In this document: positions 1 to 12,900 of the stretch, piece after piece | Layout of the letters: the number at the start of each line of letters is the position of its first letter | Position numbering within the stretch: position 1 is the stretch's first letter | Source of the DNA: Amphiduros pacificus | Lineage: Eukaryota; Annelida; Polychaeta; Phyllodocida; Hesionidae | Reading direction: 5' to 3' | NCBI GenBank assembly: GCA_949316495.1 | Contig: OX439004.1 | Coordinates: 34,354,904 to 34,418,903, forward strand | DNA length: 64,000 nucleotides | The notes under the pieces: model-generated | The model's input: only the letters and a program-made list of their open reading frames with translations | Database searches by the model: none | What the model was told of the DNA's origin: nothing | Program-made: the position numbers and the translations under genes

Positions 1-952
1 TTGAGGTCACTGCATGGTGCTCCCAATGGACAGTGTGGCCTGTGGGTGCTCCACTGAATAACCAATTTCTGACCAAACCAATTTTGGACTGACATAGTCA
101 TAATTGTCAGGGTAAATGCTTTATGACTGATGACGAATATATTACATCGATCAGAAACACAGTACTCACTAACTTGGTAGCAAATAGAATCTGGAACAGT
201 GAAAGTGGAACAGTGTCACTGGCATTTGACAGGCCGTGTCACCCAGTCCCGGGTTAACAAGGGCGGTATTTCAGAAAACCATTCACCTTTTAATTCCCGC
301 GTTGTCATTATATCGTGATATATCTACTAAACTATCTTTCGAAGGAATGAATTCCAATGTCCATTGAAATATTTATTTGTCACATCTTCTTGATGTTTGA
401 AACAGTAGCACGTGTTGGGAATCCCTTCCAAGAATGACGTCTTTTAATATAGCAGATTCCCGCCATTGTTACGAGTATCGTGATTGGTCACGCGTGGCGG
501 GTTGTCGTTATTTTGACCAATCAAATTGACTATCACTTTCCAAAATTAGATTTCTCGCACCTGCTCGTGTGGGAAACCCTCACTTTAAGGTTCCCGACAA
601 CACCGATTTTATCCGTGATACCGGAAAAAATATTTTACAAAAGGACAAAAATATATAGATCAAAGTTTATTCCACACAACATACCACTTTCACCAAGTTA
701 AATGGAATTTTGATGTGTTTTCTCTCACTCCAAAATGAAGTAAATATACACATCTCGAAGATTATCGGAGTCTGGCCGCGATCGTGAGCGTGACGTCACA
801 ACACCAAGTGACAACAAAGTTCTGATGGATTTGTAAATTTTGTAAAATTTGCCAAAATATGGGCAAATGGTTTATGCATCTGCGGAAATCGACATAATAC
901 AAACTTAAAGGGGAAGGTAGGGAATAAGTTTTCTGGCTTTTGAGCCGGAGGA
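1..952 (+). promoter_or_regulatory. TLK upstream region and probable 5' UTR
   Basis: No coding exon is visible here. Two E2F-like TTCCCGC motifs lie at 294-301 and 457-464, and a palindromic CRE (TGACGTCA) lies at 791-798, about 155 bp before the TLK start codon. E2F control would suit a kinase of S-phase chromatin assembly, but that is inference from short motifs. No TATA box stands out at a sensible distance. The transcription start cannot be placed from the sequence. Confidence 0.35.
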
Positions 953-3900
953 ATGTCAAAATCGGGATTGAGCACATCAGTCACTGGCGGGCAGGCAAGT
1001 GCGCCATCTTGGACTGGACCCACAAGTTCTAGCCCTGGGATGTTGTCTAGTACGGCGGTCCAACCTCCCATGCCAACCCACACAAGGTCTCCGGCAAGAG
1101 AAGGTATATTTATCACAACCCAGGCTATCAATTTTTTTAATCAATCCGGTTTTATTCTGCATAGAAACTTTGTTTTTCGGACCGGTAGTGATGTCGGTTT
1201 TGGCACCCCAAAGTTGGAAAATGGCAGTTTGTACAGTGACAATCAATCATGGATTCCACCAGACAACCTCGATAACTTTGTCCAAATTTCATCATATATT
1301 AACAGGTTTCGATCATTAGATTCCCCAGAGAAATTTGTTTGACCTTTTCACTTCCATTTTTTACATATAATTGCTCATATAAAATTTCAAAGTTGTGGAA
1401 ATTTCCAATACATATTTTGACAGGTTGGCATGCTGACATTTTGACAGGTGATTGCAGGTTACAACCTGAATAAAATAATGTATTATCAAGCAAATCAAAG
1501 TATACATGAATTTGTACCTGCCATTTGGAGAGTGAACCAATTCTGTACTTATTTTATATGTCAATTTCATCTCAACTTAATTTGATGGCCAATCCATTGT
1601 TGCTTTTGATGGAAGTGAAGATCTGAGGGTGATATTTAAATCAGTATTCCTCTATTCAGGGTTTCCACCCGTAGAAATTGATCCTCGGAGGAGGGAACTA
1701 CTTGAATCAAGGATGGAGGCCCGATTTGTAAGTATCAAGCATGCAAATTTTGAATTATTAGAAAAATCCCACATTTCAGAAAATTCCTTGTCATTTAAAC
1801 AAACCCTAAATCATTTTGTTAACACATATTGAGGGAAATACAAAAGTTAACAAATGTGAATATTACAAATTTTATCCCTTAGCTGAAGTTGAAGGGGCAC
1901 AAAATTGTTAAAGCATGGAAGTACATGGATTTTTTGCAAAAATTACTTGCCTCACTTTTGGCTTCACTTAATTAAATAGGCACATTATATATATATATAG
2001 TACAAAGCATCACCTTAAAGTATAGATGTGTAATGTTTAACTTTCTTACCCTTCGACAAAAGTTACTGAGAGTTCTTTAGTGTACGTTGCATATCATATT
2101 TTTAAAGGTGATTTACCCAAGTAGAACAATTCAGTAAAAGGATATCTTCATATTCACATAAATTAATATTATCGTCTTTATTAATACAAACGTTTATTTT
2201 CAGGGAATGGGTATGATGCAGGAGATGAACCCATTTCAGCCACCACAACATCAAAACAGTAACAATGAGGGGAGCAACATGAGTGCAGGATCCCATCACA
2301 GTGATGGCATTGAGAACCCACAGGTAGAGCCACAGGTAGGGGGGACCCATGGTCTAGGCATGTTGCAGTAGATCATAGTGATGCCGGCTGCACTGATCAT
2401 TAGAACAAATAGTCACTGATGCCACTCAAACCCTGTAGTAGTATTGACACGTTGAGCAGATAAAGGCTTGCTAAATATATCACAATGCTAATAATACTAA
2501 TAACAGGCTATAATAATAATAATAATAATAACGATTTATATAGCGCTATATCAGACCAAGTCTGCTCTAAGCGCTATAGCAGTACATTCTATGACATCAG
2601 CACAGCTTCAGGGATTGGTTCCATCTGAATGTTATCACTTGTTCATATGATGTATTAATTATCGTATAAATGAAGGCAGGGATCTGATTGGTCATAAAAT
2701 GGAACTCCTTTGGACATCAGACATTTCCAGTACAGCGTTTTTGTACTCAAACATTAATAAATCATATTTTAACAACCGTTTTACTAAACAAGTTCAGATT
2801 AAATATGATCACCTGATTGGTCAACCCTTTGAATAATTGATTACCTTAAAATGATTGATTAACATTAACCAAAATATAGAAAATTAAATATAAGTGTTTC
2901 TGTATATATCAGACACCAGAAAAGTCAAGAACACCATCTGGTGGAGAAAGAAAGAGGAAACGAAAAAATCCTGAAATTCATGACCACAATAGTGGACAAG
3001 GGAAAACCAATAGGAATGATAACAATGCAAAGAAAATTAGTGAATATTTCAAGGTAAGCCATTTAAAAATGTTTTTTTTCCCCAAGCTAAATTGATTAAT
3101 AGTACTTCATGATTGCAATTATTTGTCCATCATTGCATTAGGACTATTTTGAATACTGTTGAGTGCCTGGTAATGGTATTCTTGCTTTCAGGCTGGGAGT
3201 CCAGGTAGAGGAGGGCCATTCTCTGGTGCCAAGTCACCGTCCCCACAAGGTCCACATCACTTGGTAAGCTTACAATTACAACTCTTAAGATTTATATCTG
3301 ACATATCCCTGTCTCTATACCTTTGTATATGACATATCCTTACCCAATACCTTTATACATGTATATGACATGTCCCTTGTCCTATACCATTGTGTATGAC
3401 ATATCCTTACCCTATACCTTTATATATATCCCTTACCCTATACCTTTATATATGTCCCATTCCCCATATCTTTATATATAGCATATCCCTCACCCTGTAC
3501 CTTTATATATGATATATTCCTTACCCTATCCCTTTTATATGACATATCCCTTTCCCCATATTTTAATATTTGATATATCCCTTACCCTATACCTTTATAA
3601 AGGACACATCCCTTACCCTATACCTCTATATATGATATATCTTTACCCTTTCCTTTTATATATAACCTATCCCTTTCCCTATACCTTTATATATGACATG
3701 TCATATTAAGTTGCATGTGCCAGGCAAACAGAACAAGAAAGGATACTTAATGACAAAGCATTAGTCATGAAAATGGTGAAATTGTTTACAGAGGTTCCAT
3801 ATTTTACTGTTGCATTCCTGATAAAAGATTTTTCTCCTAAACAAGTTCATAAGACAAGCTAATTCATGGGAGCTTACGAGAAGTATATAATGTTGTGTGG

Positions 3901-6900
3901 ACATGACTTTTCATAGCCATTATAAATATAGTGTTTTGAAATAGATACTTTGATGCCATTTTATGTTTGTTTGCCTGTCAGGTTTCTCCCAAACCTTCAG
4001 TGCCCACAGCCAGATCTGCTAGTGGCCAGGTAACAGCAAACCTCTCGTAGTCATAAGTTTGTTGTTGTGAACTGAACCTCTCCTCCATGGAATCCAGTCC
4101 ATGCATGATGATAATGTTGCCTCAACAATTAAAAGTTCTTGAATTGCCCAAATTTGTTTATTATCTCTTTAATGTTCAAATATAAACATAATTCTCCCTA
4201 TCTGCTCTCCCGTATCCGCTGCATTTTCAGAGCGCTACGATCGAATTTCACCTCAATTGTTGCACTGGGTACTTCCGGTCCAATTATACACCAGTCAAAA
4301 CAAACGCACGTTATTCCTCCGTCATTTCAATCTGCTAGATAAGTGTGTACAGGTCTTCAACGGTCATCTTATGTTCACTAATTGATTAATCATGTTCCAA
4401 TGTAAATAAACTGAACTGCAGTTTCAAAAATATGTGCTGCATGTGTCCCGAGTGCAGACATTCGCTACGTGAGGTCCGTGGGCCTTGAGTGATCTGTCAG
4501 CTGTCAGTGTAGTGTAAACATGGACAGGCTGCTCGTTCCTCAGCTCAGAAATATACTCAAGAGAAAGGGAATACCTTCGAGTGGTAAAAACAAGAAAGAG
4601 CTCTCATAAAGGGATAAACATGTAAACGTTTTGCCTTGTCTGTATTAGCTGTACACTCAGCTGATGCACAACTAAACCCCATCGTGAAAGTCAATCACTG
4701 CCAGACGCCAAACATGTGCCCCGGAAGTATAGCGTGCAACAAATCGGCCCACAATGCATTGCGACTCAACCGAGCTGACATCTGGTGTTCAATAAACCGG
4801 GAGAGCAGATAGCGAGAATTACCACCATTCAAAAACGATAATATCAAACATGACAGTCATATGATACTTTGAAGTTTGATGTTCAAATGCTTTTGCTTAG
4901 ATATTTACTGATATCCAGACACAGTGCTTATTAGTGTTGTTGAGCAAATTTGAAGATTTAGATCCATCTCACCGTCTGCACTGAGGGTCAGCTCACCTCT
5001 TAGGCTTTCGGCCTATACTTATTTGAGATCGTAATATTCAATGTAAATTACGTTCTTTATCTGAAATTGACACATTATCATTCTGTTTGGTAGTACGGTT
5101 ATGCCAATGTATAATATAGGAAAATATGTGGGGTTTTAGCTGTTCAATTTGACAAACAAGTGCATGTCCTCTGTGTTGCTATGAGCATTGTCTGGAAGCA
5201 AATTACTAAGTCCCAATGAGCCAAATATATAATGTAAGTGAAGAGGGACATTAAAATATTTCCACATCATCATCCACACATCTTCTGAATTGCACTTACT
5301 AACCATGGCAACCTGAAGCCTTCATTATTTAATGGACATTTTATCCCCATTCCTGTTCCAAGACAACTATGTATCAGGTCATGGTATGTTTTGTTATTAA
5401 GAAATGGTTTGTTTTTTATGTATTTTTAAGCATGCATGTGTATTTAACCCATGTTTTCACCAAAGGTATTGATAAAAACAGGCCAAACGACAATCGTTGC
5501 ATTAAACTCTACAGAAAAAAAGAGAATTCTGCAGCAGATATTTATAATTTAGGGACAGACTTCTTCTGTGTCCTAAATAAATGGGAGATTTTATTCAAAG
5601 TATAATAAAGAGAATATATTAATTATCTGTGTTTACTAAGTGGCTGCAACGAGTGACTCACTGATGATACAGACCAGTCTAATATGCTTAGAATGTGTGT
5701 TCCCTTTGTGGTGCAACCCTTGATTGTGACATAGTGTTATGGACTATTTCGAACATCCAAGAATATCTGTTCATCACTTTATCACTGTTAAATATTAATG
5801 AATAGCACAAAGAAAAGAGAAATCCTCTCTTCAAGAGGATATTAGATTTTTCAATAATTTTCTTGTCGTTTTAGAATAACAATTTGATATGTGTGACTGA
5901 AAATAACTGATATAATTGTATATTTGATAATTCAGTTTCCACCTTCGCCAAATCAAAGTAATCAAATGAGTACACATCTGTCGAACCACAGTGAGATTCA
6001 TCCACCTCCTAGTCCAGGATATACATTCAATGTGAATAGGCACCTTAGCGTCTGTGATAAAACTGCACAGGTATGTACACATTATCACATGCACAAAACA
6101 GAAGACGGTGTGGCAAATGGTCAATTTACATCGCATTGAAGACTTAACTAGTTTGAAGTAAAATAGTAAAGTGGCAAATAATATATATGGCTTGATTTTT
6201 ATCTAAAATATTATATTAAAATTTGTGTTTATTGTGTACCTAAGAAAAAATATTTAGGGGTTACTATTTGCAAAAGTTGACATGATTAATGGATTTGACA
6301 AATTTAAAATAATAAAATATCCATCTCCGTTGATTGAATTGGAAGAGTTGTTTGGAAATTTGTAATCGCTCTGTCCAATTTTAGACGGAAATGACGTGTA
6401 TACAATTACAAACAATGGAGTCAAAGTCAGCGATTGATTTAGAAAAGAAAAATGGTGCCATAGCAGAACTAGAAACTGTAAGTAATCTTCTTGGTATTAG
6501 AAAGCTCAAATTTAGTTTTATGAATGAACATCAAATTTAATATTTTTTTAATAAATATATTTTATGATTTCAGCAAAATGATGAGCTAAAAAGACAGGTT
6601 ACAGCTCAACAGAAATTAATAGAAAAACATAAAGAAAATGTGAAGAAATGTTTAGAAATGACAAAGAAATTACTAATAGAAAAGGTAAGACAATCTTGCT
6701 GTTACAAGATAGATATTTAGATAGCAGGAAAATTGAAAAGTTTCTGCAACATTAACCAAATTGTCGCATTAAATGCATATACACACATATAGACATATAC
6801 ATATACTGTATTTACTCGAATATAAGACAAGGTTTTCGTTCCCAAACCTTTAGTTAATGTATTGAGGGGGGGTCGTCTTATACATGAGCAACCTGTGGAT

Positions 6901-9900
6901 GGTGATTTACAGCACCTCAGGGCAGATTAAACTTCGCTCATAATGTCAAGATACATACTTCCCCAATGTCGATATAATTAAAATCTGTGTCTTTTAATAG
7001 ACAGACAAATATTCTATCACGTGTCAACAGTAGTCACCCTACATTTAATAAGTGTTTATCATGCACAAGTCAGAGAAAATGTCAGTTTAACAATGTTTGA
7101 ATATGCATACGCAACACAAGGTCACCATTTTTTAAGGCGGAAGTGACGGGGAGAGGCTCTCGTTTTTGGCACGAAAACGATCGGAGCCCCGCCACAGTGT
7201 GTTAACTCGCATTGAAATATTAATATATTACACAATGATGGATCCTTGATGGATAATTTTGTTCTGTTCTCGACCTGCAAAGAGTTATTTGTGATAATGT
7301 TGGGCAAATACCTTTATTTATCATTTAAAACGCAATTAAAATCGATCCGCTACATCCAATATCTGTTATTTCAAAAGTCTGTAATGAAAAAGCCTTGGTT
7401 TGATGCTATGTTCAAGGACGTCATGGATATCGTATTTACATTTTACTTTTTAAATGGCCGCCAAACTTGAATGGTAGCAGTGCCGATGTCTTGAGATAAA
7501 CCGACTTTTTCTTATATTTGGAAATTGGTTTTTTAAAGCAAAATAACATCAATTTGGGGGGGGGGGGAGTCATCTTTTATTTGAGTAAATACAGTATATA
7601 TAGAATGATATTCTCTTGATTAAACTAATCTTTGTTTTAAAATTTCAGAGTACTTTAGAAAAGAAAACAGCAAGACAGAAATGTATGGAAAATAGGTTAA
7701 AATTGGGCCAGTTTGTGACGCAGAGACAAGGTGCTACATTTGTGGAAAATTGGGTGGATGGATATGCATTTACTGATCTTATCAAGTAAGTTCCAGTGCT
7801 TAATAAGGTGTTGAATGAAGGAGAACAAAAGAGGTTTTGTTCCCAAATGTTCTCATAATTCATAAGTCACACTGAGGGTAGTTTGATATCAGTTTGATGC
7901 ATCAGGATCCAAAAGCTTTATTAACATCTACATTAAAGGGAAACTTTCACTTCTCTGATACACTTGTGTATTTTGGAAGAGAATTATAACGCAAATTGAT
8001 CTGTTGGCTCTGCTAGCATGATTGCATTATGGAAATATGATTTTTTGGGATAAATATGACATTTTGAATGCACGTGCAGGTTAAAAAAGTATGACATCAT
8101 CGTGGGGCAATTACCTACTTACATAACTAATTAGTAAACAAAGAAGGAAGTAGCCGAAATAGTGATGCTACAATTTTCAGTCTGAAAACAGAACCACTGC
8201 AGAATAGTTATATGCGTTGAATAGAACATGAAAAATGTGACATTTTGGTATAAAAAGCATGACAATCGGACCAATATTAGCAAAGTCATGACAATTTTTG
8301 TGAAACTTTAAAATGATTGCAGCTCAAGTTGCACGTGCAATAAATCCCCCACGATGACGTCATAGGCACAAATTGCAATAAATGATCATAATTTATGGGG
8401 GTTGCAAGATTAGCTTTAAATGTTGGTTTGTGTTGCCATAGTTACTACTATAATTTTTTGGTCTGTGAGTTTCAATGTATTTATGCATCTATGATCATTT
8501 AACCATATAATTTGTGAAATGTATTTTACTAGAAAGTATCTCTTTAAGTCTTAAATGGATGACCTTTTTCAATATCACAAGGTCAATGTAATTGTTGGTT
8601 TTATGATATTTTTAGCTATGCTGACCATGTAAAACAATTTAATTTTTTTCTGTCTGATATATCAGATGTAATAATATCAGATAATGTTATCAGAGTCAAA
8701 GTTTAAAACACCAGAAAGTTCATTTTGTGCATTTTGATGAATTATTGACCAATCAGAATTCAAGAAGTATTTAAACAGTAATGGTGGCACCCTTGTTGCA
8801 GACTTGCAAATTAGAAGAAAAAAAAGACAGATTATTTCACAAAGATTTACGATGACTGATCAATGCAAAATGGCAATGAAAACCATGTTTCTGTGTTTCC
8901 CTGTGTGTCTATCAACAAAAAAACTTCGATATTTTGCTACATCTTTCCTACATAAAGGTAGAGGCTCAAAATTTGTACTGCTCCTTCATCCCATGTAGAC
9001 CTGCATTAGGATGACCATGTACATGACTTTGACCTGATATTCAATGTCACTAATTTAAAAATGCTTCCAAAATTTTGACATATATCATTATCTTATCAGC
9101 TAATACTATTAAAGGTTCAATATATATACCACACCTACATCTTATGAATGCCTACATTAGATCAAGCAAATGCTGCAGTGAAGGTTGCCAAGTAACTGCT
9201 GCATAGTGGTACCAAATTTCATAACCAGCAGCAGCTAATCATATAGAATACTTGCTGAGTCACTGGCTATTTTAAGCACTCACTAAGTAGGTCAGAAGCT
9301 TGGTTAGGCCACCACCAGCAGCTGATCATGTGATGGAAATTTCCATAGTCCAAAAGTCAGTCGGTAGGTTAGATGGGCTGCTGATCATGTGATGGAAATT
9401 TACACTCATCAGATGTAAGGGTTACACGCATCAGATGTAAGGGTTATACTCATCAGATGTAATGGTTACACGCATCAGATGTAATGGTTACATGCATCAG
9501 ATGTAATGGTTACACTCATCAGATGTAATGGTTACACTCATCAGATGTAATGGTTACACGCATCAGATGTAATGGTTACACGCATCAGATGTAATGGTTA
9601 CACGCATCAGATGTAATTGTTACACTTGGTAGATGCAGTAATTACACTCAACCCTTCAATATCAAATGTCCCAGGGTTGGAAATTTCATTATTTGATTTC
9701 ATATTAAGGGAAATAAAAAAATAAATGGTATATTCTACACTTTGTCTTCAACAGGCAACAAGAGCGGATAGCTCATGAACGAGAAGAAATAGAACGGCAG
9801 AGGAAATTATTGTCTAAAAAGAAGCCCCCCGGCCCAGCCACTGCAAGCAAGGTGGCAAAAAATAGAGACAGTGATGGCTTCCTCAAGCCTGGTGATCAGA

Positions 9901-12900
9901 CGCCCAGGTCAGTTACCCTACAAGCATTCAATACAACCATTGCAATTACTCCACCATTGAGAGTAAAATTTACTTTTTGTATGCAACTCTTAGAGCAATA
10001 ATATATGTAATAATATAGACTATTTTATAACAAATTGCATATATAGTGATCAGAGACAACGAGGGCTGGTACGTATACGTCAGAGATTTCTGTGTACATG
10101 TCATTCTGTGATGCATTCGATTCGTACTCTTGCATAGGGAGTTTGGGATGGTGGCGCTTCGGACTGTGCACATTTCCTTATTTTGGCAGTTTGCAAATCC
10201 ACTCGGAAACAAAGATCGCTGATGTCATATAAGATTTTCGTAATCAAACACATCTTCAGCAGACGAAATTTAGTGAGATTTACGTATATGAAGCCGCATT
10301 CGATTATTACTCCCACATAGTAAGTTTGGGATGGTGGCGCTGCGTACCATGCACACTTCCTTCTTTTAGCAGTTCACAAATCTGCTCAGAAACAAAAATC
10401 ATCTATGTCACATTAAATTTTCATAATCAAGCGCATCTTCATCAGACGATATTTGGGGAGATTTACAGCCAGGCTATTTGATATTTGGTTGATGGAAAAA
10501 TATAAATATCAGGAAATTGCATACAAATTCTTTTTTTTTTTTAAGAAGAAGACTTTCTTGTTAAAGCTTTTAAATCAAATTTAAACTGATATGGTTGGTT
10601 TATGTTATTTCAGAATGACTCTACCTGAGTTTTATGAGCAGGATGACATCCTAAAATTGAGGCAAGCTTCACTGAAAAAAGAAGATGCTGACCTACAGTT
10701 AGAGTTGGAGAAATTAGAAAGAGAAAGAAATCTACACATTCGCGAACTTAAGCGTATTCACAATGAAGATAATTCAAGGTAAAACATAACAGCTTCAAAA
10801 TATTCTTTCCACAAATATTTCATGTTTTTAATATCATTTTTTTTCTTGTGAGATCAATAATTTACTTACTTTCCATTGTGTTTAATGCAGGTTCAACAAT
10901 CACCCTGTGTTAAATGACCGATACCTGCTGTTGTGCTTACTGGGAAAAGGGGGATTTAGTGAAGTACACAAGGTAAATATTGCAAGGAACAGGCTTAGAC
11001 CACAGTGTTATGATTACATAAATCAACTTAAAGGAATAACTGTGCCGTTCTTGTCAGTCAGCATATATACCTTCATGTAGCTGGTGATATGATATGCATA
11101 TAAAGGAACTTCCTTTGATGTTTGGAATCTTTTTGTGGAAACTTTGTTGCATTAGACCTTTAAAGGATCAGGCTTTAATTTACTGCCCATTCATTATTCT
11201 GACAGATCTATGACTAATATATTGAATTATTACCAATTGTAGGGGTATGATCTAAAGGAACAGAGATATGTAGCTTGTAAAATCCACCAGTTAAACAAGG
11301 ACTGGAAGGATGACAAGAAAGCCAACTATATCAAGTAAGAATTGTACCATTTAAATCTGCATTGGGTTGTAAAATTGCTCATATTTTTAATCTGTCCTTA
11401 CAAAAGATATTTGTTATTATGTTCTATTACAATTTCAGACATGCCCTGAGGGAGTATAATATTCACAAGGCGCTGGACCACCCTCGAATTGTCAGACTTT
11501 ATGATGTCTTTGAAATAGACAATAATTCGTAAGTAGAACTTAGTGGATTATCTTCCAATGACAGTTGAGTCTATTTAGGGTCGAAGAGGTGGCAACTTTG
11601 TCTTTTAGTATTGTAGTCATAATTTGCATTCATTCTGGAAACTCCAAATGTCATGTATTTCTGACATGATTAAATGAGATGTGATACATAAAGGACTGAC
11701 AAATTGCACTATACTTGAACTAAATGTTTATTATAGATTTCATGTTGTCCTGGTGATGAAAATTTAGAATTCTTCTTTTTACAGAAGAGTTCTTGTGTTT
11801 CTGATGAATGGTATATATGTTGTTTGTGTTGTGTTGCAGGTTTTGTACTGTGCTAGAGTACTGTGATGGCAACGACCTTGACTTCTACTTGAAGCAGAAT
11901 AAGAGCATTCCAGAGAAGGAGGCGCGCTCCATCATCGTACAGACAGTCAGCGCCCTCAAGTATCTTAACGAGATCAAGCCACCTGTGATTCATTATGATC
12001 TGAAACCAGGTAAATTAATGTTTTAATGCAAAAATATGTAATTTTGAGCTTGAACCTCAGTGAAATTATTACATGTAAGACAAAACAATGTGAAACTAAA
12101 AGATTTAGGCCCTTTTAATTCCTGAATTTATTATTTATTATCCCTTGCCAAATATATATTGTCAAAGAATATTGTCATATTTTAAGTGTATGACTTAAAA
12201 AATAATGGATTCCTTAAAGATTCAATTTCCAAGAAAATATTTTTCCTTAAATCCTAAAAAATAGCTCATCACAAAAAAATTGTTTGGGTGACTCAGAAAT
12301 ACTGGTGAATGTTTAGATTCGGGGCACTCAAAATTTAGAGTAGGAAAGAAATGGAACTTTGTCAATAAATATGCCATATAACCAAGGTTACACTGAAGCC
12401 CTGCACCACGCCCTGCCAATGAGAGCATCATCACTATTTTTATTTAGAAACATTTTAAAGTTTGGATAAATGGCCAAATAGATTAACAGAAAACATTTTT
12501 TCAACAAAATTAAGAGTTATGTGGCACATGTAATCAAAGCTTCCATAAATACTATTTGTAAATAAATAGATTTTCTCATGTTGAAACAGCATTCTGATGT
12601 CCATGTGAATAATCTTAAATCATAATTTGAAGCTGAATATTGTGTATTTTCCTAGGAAATATATTGTTGGGTACGGGTTCAGTGAGCGGAGAGATTAAGA
12701 TAACAGACTTTGGGTTGAGTAAGATCATGGATGATGATAGCTACAGCCCGGAATACGGCATGGACCTAACCTCACAGGGAGCCGGCACCTACTGGTCAGT
12801 ATTACACTCCTTGCAGTCAAAACATTTTTTTTAAAGATTAATAATTAAAGTCTTTAAAACTCTTGTAAGACTGGCTTAATGCCTTAAACTCATCATTTAA

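Noticed and set aside
9400-9640. Regular short repeats that might suggest a CRISPR array
   Set aside because: The 22-bp units are directly adjacent with no unique spacers, and the window is an animal nuclear genome; it is a minisatellite.
11026-11165. TTAAAGGAATAA and CCTTTAAAGG pair as another TTAA-type MITE
   Set aside because: The terminal similarity stops after about seven bases, which is expected by chance in AT-rich sequence.
11998-12009. TLK catalytic loop reads HYD, not HRD, which might suggest a pseudokinase
   Set aside because: HYDLKPGN is the normal TLK form in vertebrates, and the ATP lysine, catalytic Asp and DFG are all present.
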